This document shows positions 1 to 5,856 of a stretch of DNA of 5,856 nucleotides, in pieces. The first letter of the stretch is position 1, and each line of letters starts with the position of its first letter. Made by a program: the position numbers and the translations under genes. The DNA comes from Psychroflexus sp. GTDB lineage: Bacteria > Bacteroidota > Bacteroidia > Flavobacteriales > Flavobacteriaceae. Below the pieces are notes generated by a model that ran no database searches, was not told the origin of the DNA, and saw only the letters and a program-made list of their open reading frames with translations. The stretch spans positions 1 to 5,856 of the forward strand of contig PXBV01000366.1 in assembly GCA_003565575.1 (NCBI GenBank). The letters run 5' to 3'.

Positions 1-534
1 CTTGGAGCAGTCATATCCACTTTTTTATTTGAAAATGCACCTCATGCAGATGAAGGGTATCTAACTAAAATGCGCTCCAAAATAGTAAGCAGGAAGAATC
101 TGAATTTGCTCGGCGAGAAATTTAATCTTACAGACCTAATTATTTCAAACATACCACCAGAAAAATTAGGTAATAATATTAATGGAAACTTATTTGAAGC
201 TTTAATTGGAGCGATTTATGTTGATAAAGGCTATAAAACATGTGAAGCTTTTATACATAAAAAAGTGATCCAAGAAGATGTGGATCTAGCTAAACTGGAA
301 AAGAGAGTGATTAGCTATAAAAGTTTAATGATTGAATGGTGTCAAAAAAATAAGTTCACCTTTGAGTACGTTGTAGAGGACGACTTTGGTCTAGACGAAG
401 AAAAGCACTTTGCTGTAAAATTTTTGATTAATGATGAAATTTGTGGTAAAGCTAGAGAAACATCCAAGAAACGAGCAGAGGAGAAAGCTTCACAACGCGC
501 TTATTTTTCTATTCAAAATCAATTTCACTCTTAA
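1..534 (+). CDS. rnc: Ribonuclease III, 5'-truncated by the window edge
   Basis: This is the C-terminal 177 residues of RNase III, the endonuclease that cuts double-stranded RNA during rRNA maturation and mRNA turnover. The reading frame is open from base 1, so the Met at 70 is internal. Upstream residues LGAVISTFLFENAP continue the RNase III domain just after its LGDAVL signature, which lies outside the window. The second catalytic patch is GNLFEALIGAIYVDKGY; its Glu (196-198) matches E. coli Glu117. Asn (187-189) stands where E. coli has Asp114. A double-stranded RNA-binding domain follows from about 313 to 525, with SYKSLMIEWCQ at its start and the RNA-contacting SKKRAEEKAS helix at 463-492. 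The protein ends at TAA 532-534, as expected for a full C-terminus. In related genomes rnc usually follows acpP and fabF and precedes an IPExxxVDY gene and pyk, as here. Identity is secure; only the N-terminus is missing. Confidence 0.95.
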   Translation, partial: LGAVISTFLFENAPHADEGYLTKMRSKIVSRKNLNLLGEKFNLTDLIISNIPPEKLGNNINGNLFEALIGAIYVDKGYKTCEAFIHKKVIQEDVDLAKLEKRVISYKSLMIEWCQKNKFTFEYVVEDDFGLDEEKHFAVKFLINDEICGKARETSKKRAEEKASQRAYFSIQNQFHS

Positions 535-587
535 AAAGCTTTCAACGAAATCGTTTTCTTAAATCAAAGCATCTTATAATAACGTTC

Positions 588-595
588 TAGATTTG
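588..595 (+). promoter_or_regulatory. Possible Bacteroidota -7 promoter element for the IPExxxVDY-pyk unit
   Basis: TAGATTTG matches the Bacteroidota sigma-factor -7 consensus TAnnTTTG exactly. It lies in the 140-base spacer between rnc and the next gene. Transcription would begin near 602 and give a leader of about 70 bases. I see no good -33 TTG/TTTG at the usual 17-23 base distance upstream, so the call rests on the -7 box alone. Read-through from rnc is the alternative. Confidence 0.3.
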
Positions 596-674
596 ATGTA
601 TCTTGTTTTGTTTCATATATTTACAAATTCGTACTATTTAGAAACTGGTAATCTATGTGTTTATAATTGTCAAC

Positions 675-1157
675 ATGAAAAAAAAGAAATTAAATTTATC
701 TGATTTTGATATTTTTGATTACAAGTTGTTAGGCATACATTCCCAACTGGAACCTTTTAAAATCGCTTATCGAATCAATTCTGCTTTTGAGATAAGTTTT
801 AAACGAATGGAGAACAACCTTGACCTTACTCAAGGAGACCGTCTCATAGGTTTTCCTATATTTGATTATTACAACCAAGCATGGGACATTACCTCTTACC
901 TAGTTAGTAATAAAGTATTAATAGAAGATACATTAACAACGCGCAGTAATGCACTAGGCCTAGAAAGCTTAATGTCTGAAGCATATCTTTTGAATGATTT
1001 TAAAAGAGTTGACTACCTTTTGAAAATTGAAGACGAATTAAATATTTACGACACAGAACTTATTATAAAAAAACTAAAGCAAATAAGCCAAGTATCCATG
1101 GTGTATACCATAGACCTTGGTTCAATTAAACACCCAGAACATTTAATTTTAAACTGA
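675..1157 (+). CDS. IPExxxVDY family protein, function unknown
   Basis: This 160-residue soluble protein belongs to the IPExxxVDY family, a small family of unknown function found in Bacteroidota, often between rnc and pyk. I recognise it by the N-terminal pattern LNLSDFDIFDYKLLGIHSQL with EPFKIAYRIN after it, by the length, by its position, and by the C-terminal motif LLNDFKRVDYLLKI (residues 105-118). The name-giving motif is half kept: VDY is intact at 112-114, but IPE has become LND at 106-108. There is no signal peptide or membrane segment. I chose ATG 675 because the protein aligns from there; a GTG at 657 would only add MFIIVN, which does not look like family sequence. No Shine-Dalgarno site is visible, as is normal in this phylum. 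Its TGA stop shares its last A with the ATG of pyk, so the two are probably translated in a coupled way. A link to glycolysis is only a guess from this position. Confidence 0.8.
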   Translation: MKKKKLNLSDFDIFDYKLLGIHSQLEPFKIAYRINSAFEISFKRMENNLDLTQGDRLIGFPIFDYYNQAWDITSYLVSNKVLIEDTLTTRSNALGLESLMSEAYLLNDFKRVDYLLKIEDELNIYDTELIIKKLKQISQVSMVYTIDLGSIKHPEHLILN

Positions 1158-2587
1158 TGAAAACAACCAAAAAGACCAAAATAGTCTCCACTCTTGGACC
1201 TGCTACAAGTAAAAAAGAAGTACTAAAGGATATGTTAGACGCTGGAGTCAATATCTTTATAATCAACTTCTCTCATGCAGACCATGAGGCCGTACGGGAA
1301 CGTGTAAAAATGATTCGTGATCTCAATGAAGAATATGGCTACAATGCTGGTATACTTGGAGACTTACAAGGTCCTAAACTGCGAGTGGGAGTGATGAAAG
1401 ACGAGGTTATAGTAGAGCCTGGTGACGAAATTACCTTTGTTACAGGGAAAGAGTTTGAAGGTACTCAAACGCGAGTATATATGAATTATGATACTTTTCC
1501 GCAAGACGTAAACCCTGGTGAACGCATTTTATTAGATGATGGAAAATTGATTTTTGAAGTCCTCACTACAGATAAAAAAAGCGAAGTAAAAACCAAAGTA
1601 ATTCAAGGAGGGCCGCTTAAGTCTAAGAAAGGGGTCAACCTTCCAAACACCAATATTTCCTTACCTGCTTTAACAGAAAAAGACGTGAAAGATGCCATCT
1701 TTGCTTGTGAGCTTAAGGTTGACTGGATAGCACTGTCCTTTGTAAGATTTGCAAGTGATTTAAAAGAACTACAAAAAATCATAAAAAAATATAGCGACCA
1801 TAAAATTCCAATCATTTCTAAAATTGAAAAACCAGAAGGAGTTAAAAATATAGACAAAATCATTGCTTATTGTGATGGCTTGATGGTGGCTAGAGGCGAT
1901 TTGGGAGTGGAAATACCTGCTCATGAAGTTCCATTGATACAAAAGCAATTGGTGCTTAAAGCTAAGCAAGCAAGAATTCCTGTGATCATTGCTACACAAA
2001 TGATGGAAACTATGATTGATAGCTTGACACCAACAAGGGCAGAAGTTAATGATGTAGCCAACTCTGTTATGGATGGCGCAGATGCTGTGATGCTTTCTGG
2101 AGAAACTTCTGTTGGAAAGTATCCAGTCCAAGTTATTCAAAAAATGGCTCAGATTCTTAAAAGTGTAGAAAACTCTCCTTTAATTAATGTACCTCAAGAA
2201 GCTCCACAAATTAAAACCAAGAGGTATTTAACCAAATCCATTTGTTACCATGCTGCATTAATGGCAAATGATATAGACGCTAGTGCTATTTGTACACTAA
2301 CCAACAGTGGTTACACCGCATTTCAAATTTCTGCATGGAGACCAAGCTCACACATTTTGGCATTCACTTCCAATAAAAGAATCTTAACTCAACTTAGTCT
2401 ACTTTGGGGCGTTAAGGCTTTTTATTACGATAAATTTGACAGTACAGATGTTACTGTAGATGATATCAATGCCATTGCCAAGAATGAAAGATATGTTGAA
2501 AAAGGAGATTATACCATCAATCTTGCTGCTATGCCTATAGAAGCAAAAGGTATGGTGAATACCTTAAGAGTTTCAGAAATTGAGTAA
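1157..2587 (+). CDS. pyk: Pyruvate kinase, K+-independent type, with an unusual active-site Ile
   Basis: Cytosolic pyruvate kinase converts phosphoenolpyruvate and ADP to pyruvate and ATP, the last step of glycolysis. At 476 residues it is full length: A domain (about 1-70 and 171-345), B lid domain (71-170) and C-terminal regulatory domain (346-476). The signature IPIISKIEKPEGV contains catalytic Lys222 and metal ligand Glu224. Asp248 in VARGDLG is the second metal ligand, and Thr280 in IATQMMET completes the site. Asn37, Ser39 and Asp69 match the cation-pocket residues. The stretch DLQGPKLRV (69-77) has the Leu/Gln/Lys/Val set of K+-independent enzymes. The odd point is GVNIFIINFSH (30-40): position 35 is Ile, whereas the family has Arg there (Arg32 in E. 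coli PykF, about Arg73 in rabbit muscle). That Arg contacts substrate phosphate. The rest of the gene looks intact, so it may be an altered enzyme or a base error. The start overlaps the preceding stop by one base. Confidence 0.97.
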   Translation: MKTTKKTKIVSTLGPATSKKEVLKDMLDAGVNIFIINFSHADHEAVRERVKMIRDLNEEYGYNAGILGDLQGPKLRVGVMKDEVIVEPGDEITFVTGKEFEGTQTRVYMNYDTFPQDVNPGERILLDDGKLIFEVLTTDKKSEVKTKVIQGGPLKSKKGVNLPNTNISLPALTEKDVKDAIFACELKVDWIALSFVRFASDLKELQKIIKKYSDHKIPIISKIEKPEGVKNIDKIIAYCDGLMVARGDLGVEIPAHEVPLIQKQLVLKAKQARIPVIIATQMMETMIDSLTPTRAEVNDVANSVMDGADAVMLSGETSVGKYPVQVIQKMAQILKSVENSPLINVPQEAPQIKTKRYLTKSICYHAALMANDIDASAICTLTNSGYTAFQISAWRPSSHILAFTSNKRILTQLSLLWGVKAFYYDKFDSTDVTVDDINAIAKNERYVEKGDYTINLAAMPIEAKGMVNTLRVSEIE

Positions 2588-2606
2588 TTCAACTAAATCT
2601 ATAAAA

Positions 2607-2635
2607 GAAAAGCACCCCTAGCGGGGTGTTTTTTT
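2607..2635. terminator. Bidirectional intrinsic terminator between pyk and rsmI
   Basis: CACCCC (2613-2618) and GGGGTG (2623-2628) form a perfect six-base-pair GC-rich stem around a TAGC loop. Seven T residues (2629-2635) follow on the plus strand. The A-rich run 2601-2611 gives a T-rich tail on the minus strand, so the hairpin can stop pyk transcripts and rsmI transcripts alike. The plus-strand T tract runs into the rsmI stop codon (TAA on the minus strand, 2634-2636), so the two units meet with almost no spare DNA. Confidence 0.9.
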
Positions 2636-3314
2636 ATAGGTTTTGGCCATAACCTGCTACCACTATTACAAATTCACCTTTCGGTTTTTTGGTTTCAAAG
2701 TGAGAGATCACCTCAGTTAGAGTACCACGTACGGTTTCTTCATAAAGTTTAGAAATTTCACGGGAGATACTTGCTTGGCGGTCCTCCCCAAAACAGTCTG
2801 TAAACTGCTTTAGCGTTTTTAAAATTTTGTAAGGAGATTCATAAAAAACCATAGTTCGTTCTTCTTCAGCCAAAAGTTTTAAACGCTTTTGCCTCCCTTT
2901 TTTAGCTGGAAGAAAGCCTTCAAAGACAAATTTATCATTTGGAAGCCCGCTATTTACCAAAGCAGGTACAAAAGCTGTAGCCCCAGGCAAACATTCAATT
3001 TGGATTCCTTCAGCAACACATGCTCTAGATAGTAAAAATCCAGGGTCTGATATTCCTGGAGTTCCTGCATCTGTAATGATAGCCATTTCTTTTCCGTTTT
3101 GAATTTGCCGCACTAGCGAGTTGGTTTGCAGATGCTCATTGTGTTGATGGTAACTTTGCATAGGTGTTTCTATTCCATAATGTTTTAGCAAAATTCCACT
3201 CACGCGGGTGTCTTCAGCTAAAATAAGATCCACAGACTTTAGAATTTCTACAGCTCTAAATGTCATATCAGATAAATTACCTATGGGGGTTGGGACAAGA
3301 TATAACTTTGCCAT
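2634..3314 (-). CDS. rsmI: 16S rRNA (cytidine1402-2'-O)-methyltransferase, short form
   Basis: RsmI uses S-adenosylmethionine to methylate the 2'-O of C1402 in the decoding centre of 16S rRNA. The protein has the tetrapyrrole-methylase fold. Visible motifs in order are LYLVPTPIGNLSDMTFRA (residues 4-21), LILAEDTR (30-37), the SAM-binding loop TDAGTPGISDPG (81-92), CLPGATAFVPALVNSGLP (108-125), FEGFLPAKKGRQ (131-142) and FYESPYK (157-163), where many relatives have SPHK or SPHR. At 226 residues it lacks the extra C-terminal region of E. coli RsmI (286 residues). From memory this short form is usual in Bacteroidota, so I do not call it truncated. Its ATG shares one A with the TAA stop of the upstream hypothetical gene, giving a coupled two-gene unit. 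A paralogous tetrapyrrole-fold methyltransferase exists in some Bacteroidota, but these motifs fit RsmI better. Confidence 0.95.
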   Translation of the reverse strand: MAKLYLVPTPIGNLSDMTFRAVEILKSVDLILAEDTRVSGILLKHYGIETPMQSYHQHNEHLQTNSLVRQIQNGKEMAIITDAGTPGISDPGFLLSRACVAEGIQIECLPGATAFVPALVNSGLPNDKFVFEGFLPAKKGRQKRLKLLAEEERTMVFYESPYKILKTLKQFTDCFGEDRQASISREISKLYEETVRGTLTEVISHFETKKPKGEFVIVVAGYGQNL

Positions 3315-4291
3315 TAAACTTCAAATTTACGTTCCACAATGGCCATAAATCGCTCTTCTACTGCTTCTTTGCCTGCCCATTGACCATAGTCTGGTTTTAC
3401 GTGATTCTCAATAAATTGCTGAACCTCTTCAAATGTGGGTAAAGTGTTAAGCTGAGAAAGGACTCGGTTATAATCATCTGTATTTCCTCCAAATAAATGC
3501 TTTGTAAAAGCAATCCTATCATTTAAACCAATCTTAATTCCAGATTTAAGCTTGTCATTAAGTGAGCGTTTTTCTGGTTGAGCAGCATTTAAATTAGGCT
3601 TTGGGACATTAGAAGGAGGCGGCGGACTGTCTGGCTCTGATGGTTTTATTTCTGAATTATTCTCAGGTGAATCCTCGCTTATAGGCGCTGATTTTGAAAA
3701 TTCTGTATGGTCTTTAGGCTCAAAGTTAGGCAAATCATCAAAGTGAACACCAAAATTTTTAAAATCGTCTTCCTCTGGGTTGGTCTGTGGTGGCTTCACC
3801 TCAGCGGTATTCTTTTTTGTGGTTCCACTTTCTTGATGAGGTTTTTTAGGTTCTGGCTTAGATTCTGTTTTTGTGTTTTCTGGTCCTGCCTTTGGCTTAG
3901 GGCTTTGACTCTTTCGCTTTAGCTGCTCAATTTCTGCTAACAATATATCCACTTGCTCACTCTCTGGAGGCATTTGAGAAACTATATCTTTTATTTTTTC
4001 TGTATTCGGTTCAGAAATGGGATCTGGATTATACGCCATGCCATCAGGTGATTTATAATGACCGCTTTCTTCATCAATTTCACTAAACTGTTCAGAAAAA
4101 GCATCCTTAAATTCAGCTTTGGAAATCTCTGATTTTAAACCACCAAAATGCAGTTCAGCAAATGCAAGAATACTCAGCTTTTCATATAGAATGGCAGCTT
4201 CTTTCTTTAACACATGAATATCTGCTCTGTTTTTCAACTTTAAAATGCGCTCTGCAAGACTTAGTAATTCGTCCTCTAAAACTCTCTTCAT
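3314..4291 (-). CDS. Conserved hypothetical protein with disordered linker and conserved C-terminal helical region
   Basis: I do not recognise a named function. The 325-residue protein has three parts. Residues 1-60 are mostly helical and rich in Leu, Lys and Glu (VLEDELLSLAERILKLK, then LKKEAAILYEKLSILAFAEL). Residues about 80-245 look disordered, with many Pro, Lys, Glu and Ser, including a PPPP run at 223-226. Within them, a short helical segment (about 112-126) and a more ordered motif FGVHFDDLPNFEP (180-192) stand out. Residues 243-325 form a compact, probably helical block: SLNDKLKSGIKIGLNDRIAF, then KHLFGGNTDDYNRVLSQLNTL, FEEVQQFI, KPDYGQW and EERFMAIVERKF. That block resembles the ends of hypothetical proteins I associate with Flavobacteriia. 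No signal peptide, membrane segment or catalytic motif is visible. It is first in a leftward pair with rsmI, overlapping by one base, and divergent from tdk. A scaffold or adaptor role would suit the architecture, but this is a guess. Confidence 0.85.
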   Translation of the reverse strand: MKRVLEDELLSLAERILKLKNRADIHVLKKEAAILYEKLSILAFAELHFGGLKSEISKAEFKDAFSEQFSEIDEESGHYKSPDGMAYNPDPISEPNTEKIKDIVSQMPPESEQVDILLAEIEQLKRKSQSPKPKAGPENTKTESKPEPKKPHQESGTTKKNTAEVKPPQTNPEEDDFKNFGVHFDDLPNFEPKDHTEFSKSAPISEDSPENNSEIKPSEPDSPPPPSNVPKPNLNAAQPEKRSLNDKLKSGIKIGLNDRIAFTKHLFGGNTDDYNRVLSQLNTLPTFEEVQQFIENHVKPDYGQWAGKEAVEERFMAIVERKFEV

Positions 4292-4324
4292 AACATTTGT
4301 GATTTTCTTTTTTAAAGACCCTAT

Positions 4325-4332
4325 TATTTTTG
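4325..4332 (+). promoter_or_regulatory. Probable Bacteroidota -7 promoter element for tdk-alr
   Basis: TATTTTTG matches the TAnnTTTG consensus exactly and lies in the divergent spacer 68 bases before the tdk ATG. A TTTG at 4296-4299 could be the -33 element, but the 25-base gap is slightly longer than the usual 17-23. Transcription would start around 4339, giving a leader of about 54 bases. The inverted repeat GCTAA-TT-TTAGC (4332-4343) overlaps the expected start site and could be an operator, though it may be chance in AT-rich DNA. I found no matching -7 box on the minus strand for the divergent gene. Confidence 0.45.
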
Positions 4333-4392
4333 CTAATTTTAGCCCTAATATTCTGTAGCGATAACTTAATTATTAACGCCCTAAATTACAAA

Positions 4393-5040
4393 ATGTTTCT
4401 CGAAAACACTGTAAATCATAAAGAGCAATTTGGATGGATTGAAGTGATCTGTGGAAGTATGTTTTCTGGTAAAACGGAAGAACTCATCAGAAGGCTCAAA
4501 CGCGCCAAATTTGCAAAGCAAAAAGTGGAGATATTTAAACCACAAATAGATAGAAGGTATGACGATGTGGAGGTGGTATCTCATGATGAAAACTCCATCC
4601 GCTCCACCCCAGTTCCAGCTGCTGCCAATATTCGGTTACTAGCAGATAGCTGCGATGTGGTAGGTATAGATGAGGCTCAGTTTTTTGATGATGAAATCAT
4701 TTCCGTTTGCAATGATTTAGCCAATAGAGGCGTAAGGGTTATTGTAGCGGGATTGGATATGGATTTTAAAGGAAATCCATTTGGGCCTATGCCTAATTTG
4801 ATGGCTACAGCAGAATATGTGACAAAAGTTCATGCAGTTTGCACTAGAACAGGTAACCTAGCGCAATACAGTTTCAGGAAGTCTACCAAAGAAGACCTAG
4901 TTCTTTTAGGAGAAACCGATGAGTATGAGCCGTTGAGTAGGGCAGCCTATTTTAAAGCTATGCTAAAAGAGAAAGTTAAGCAAATGGATGTAAAAGACAC
5001 TCAAGAGCTTCCTCAAACCAAAAAACAGAGTGATGTCTAA
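4393..5040 (+). CDS. tdk: Thymidine kinase, type II (TK1-like), with degenerate zinc site
   Basis: Thymidine kinase phosphorylates thymidine to dTMP with ATP in the salvage pathway. The protein is 215 residues from ATG 4393. This start gives MFLENTVNHKEQFGWIEVI, the usual N-terminus of flavobacterial Tdk; an in-frame ATG at 4330 would add 21 unrelated residues and start inside the promoter. The P-loop GSMFSGKT spans residues 21-28. DEAQFFDD (93-100) carries the catalytic Glu94. The lasso region with GLDMDFKGNPFGPMP (120-134) binds the nucleoside. Zinc ligands are mostly gone: the usual first Cys pair is CTRT (150-153), and the later Cys-x-x-His/Cys is SRAA (182-185), leaving only Cys150. The lid segment GNLAQYSFRK (154-163) is otherwise well kept. 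The tail after about residue 195 is polar and likely flexible. The gene opens a rightward pair with alr, which begins inside its last codons. Identity is secure. Confidence 0.97.
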   Translation: MFLENTVNHKEQFGWIEVICGSMFSGKTEELIRRLKRAKFAKQKVEIFKPQIDRRYDDVEVVSHDENSIRSTPVPAAANIRLLADSCDVVGIDEAQFFDDEIISVCNDLANRGVRVIVAGLDMDFKGNPFGPMPNLMATAEYVTKVHAVCTRTGNLAQYSFRKSTKEDLVLLGETDEYEPLSRAAYFKAMLKEKVKQMDVKDTQELPQTKKQSDV

Positions 5041-5856
5041 AGTGTTAGAGACCCGTCTTGAAATTGATTTGAATGCTTTGGAGGCTAATTTTAAGCTTTT
5101 AAAAACTTACCTATCCCCAAAAACAAAAATAATGGGCGTTGTAAAAGCTTTTGCTTACGGTACAGACTCAGAACTAATTGGAAAACACTTAGTTAAAATT
5201 GGTGCAGACTATTTGGCAGTAGCCTATATAGAAGAAGGTGTAAGGTTAAGAAAAGCTGGAGTAAACGTTCCGATTTTGGTATTTTACCCACAGCTGGAAG
5301 AGATTGAAAATTTGATAAATTACCAACTTACTCCTAGTGTGTATACTCATCACTTTTTAGATGGCTTGTGTCAAGAAATGTCAAACCACAGCATTGCATC
5401 TGTAGAAATTCACCTCAAAATTAATACTGGACTCAATAGGCTTGGCTTTGAACTATCTGAATTGAATTCTGTAGTCAAGCATTTACATTCTGAAAAGAAA
5501 ATCAGAGTCTCAGGGGTGTTTTCTCACTTAGCCGCTTCAGGCAATCCAGATGAAGTAGAATTCACTAAAAACCAAATCGAAAAATTTTTGAAGGCAAGGT
5601 CTTTTTTTGAATCGGAGCTAGGCTATACGTTTATAAGTCATATCTGTAATTCTAGCGGCATACTTAACTTTCCAGAAGCCGAATTGGATATGGTAAGAGC
5701 TGGCATTGCCTTATATGGCTATGGCAATAACCCGGCAGAACATAAGATGCTAAAAGCAGTAGCAAGCTTAAAAACATTAATTGCTCAATTAAGAACAATT
5801 CAAAAAGGAGACTCAGTAGGCTATGAGCGTAAATTTAAAGCTGAAAAAACCACCAA
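5033..5856 (+). CDS. alr: Alanine racemase, 3'-truncated by the window edge
   Basis: Alanine racemase interconverts L- and D-alanine with pyridoxal phosphate and supplies D-alanine for peptidoglycan. The first 274 residues of roughly 370 are present and the frame stays open to the edge. It starts at ATG 5033, inside the end of tdk (8-base overlap), giving MSKVLETRLEIDLNALEANF, a normal N-terminus. The cofactor Lys is Lys38 in GVVKAFAYG. KINTGLNRLGFE keeps the equivalents of Lys129 and Arg136 of the Geobacillus enzyme, with Asn in place of the usual Asp two residues after that Lys. FSHLAASG and CNSSGILNFPEAELDMVRAGIALYG complete the barrel, including the Arg that contacts the pyridine nitrogen. 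The second catalytic base is Tyr264 in SVGYERKF, close to the right edge. Some Bacteroidota fuse murF in front of alr; here it stands alone at the N-terminus. The overlap with tdk points to translational coupling. Confidence 0.96.
   Translation, partial: MSKVLETRLEIDLNALEANFKLLKTYLSPKTKIMGVVKAFAYGTDSELIGKHLVKIGADYLAVAYIEEGVRLRKAGVNVPILVFYPQLEEIENLINYQLTPSVYTHHFLDGLCQEMSNHSIASVEIHLKINTGLNRLGFELSELNSVVKHLHSEKKIRVSGVFSHLAASGNPDEVEFTKNQIEKFLKARSFFESELGYTFISHICNSSGILNFPEAELDMVRAGIALYGYGNNPAEHKMLKAVASLKTLIAQLRTIQKGDSVGYERKFKAEKTT

Noticed and set aside
538..570. Possible terminator after rnc
   Set aside because: GCTTT (538-542) and AAAGC (566-570), and AACG/CGTT (544-555), give only four- or five-pair AT-rich stems, too weak to call.
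657..674. GTG start for the IPExxxVDY gene
   Set aside because: It adds only MFIIVN before a better ATG at 675 where family similarity begins.
1603..2140. Leftward open frames inside pyk
   Set aside because: They lie wholly inside a secure pyk gene and their translations show no family features; they are shadows of its codon pattern.
3610..3920. Low-complexity middle of the hypothetical gene as a sign of frameshift or decay
   Set aside because: The frame is unbroken, its Pro/Lys/Glu/Ser makeup is typical of a disordered linker, and structured sequence resumes after it in the same frame.
3260..3922. Rightward open frames over rsmI and the hypothetical gene
   Set aside because: They are antisense to convincing genes, have low-complexity hydrophobic translations, and have no promoter or start context.
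4330..4392. Longer tdk reading frame from ATG 4330
   Set aside because: The 21 extra residues do not resemble Tdk and their codons overlap the likely -7 box and start site; the family N-terminus begins at 4393.
1..5856. A new mobile, defence or biosynthetic system
   Set aside because: Six of the eight genes are recognised housekeeping or conserved core genes in their usual order, with no transposase, integrase, tRNA, repeat array, attachment site or shift in base composition.

Overview
The window reads as ordinary chromosomal housekeeping DNA from a member of the Bacteroidota, most likely the family Flavobacteriaceae. The evidence is low GC, genes without Shine-Dalgarno sites, Bacteroidota-type -7 promoter motifs (TAnnTTTG), an IPExxxVDY-family gene (a family known from this phylum) between rnc and pyk, and a thymidine kinase that closely resembles flavobacterial ones. 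This placement comes from recalled family features, not from a search.

Layout. Bases 1-534 hold the 3' part of rnc (RNase III), reading rightward and entering from outside the window. A 140-base spacer with a possible promoter follows. Then come a small IPExxxVDY-family protein (675-1157) and pyk, pyruvate kinase (1157-2587), which overlap by one base and are probably co-transcribed. A strong hairpin at 2607-2635 works as a terminator in both directions. It separates pyk from a leftward pair: an uncharacterised 325-residue protein (3314-4291) and rsmI, the 16S rRNA C1402 2'-O-methyltransferase (2634-3314), which also overlap by one base. A 101-base divergent spacer (4292-4392) with a likely promoter leads into a rightward pair: tdk, thymidine kinase (4393-5040), and alr, alanine racemase (from 5033, running off the right edge), overlapping by 8 bases.

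How the genes relate. Functions are RNA processing (rnc), glycolysis (pyk), ribosome modification (rsmI), thymidine salvage (tdk) and D-alanine supply for peptidoglycan (alr). They form three tightly packed transcription units but no single pathway.

I found no mobile element, CRISPR array, RNA gene or defence-like cassette, and nothing that amounts to a new system. The points most worth a second look are at residue level. Pyruvate kinase has Ile (codon ATA, 1259-1261) where the family has a nearly invariant active-site Arg, one base from AGA. The same enzyme carries the full signature of the K+-independent class. Thymidine kinase has lost three of the four usual zinc ligands. RNase III has Asn where a conserved acidic active-site residue is usual. 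The 325-residue protein has two ordered ends, a long disordered middle and no known function.
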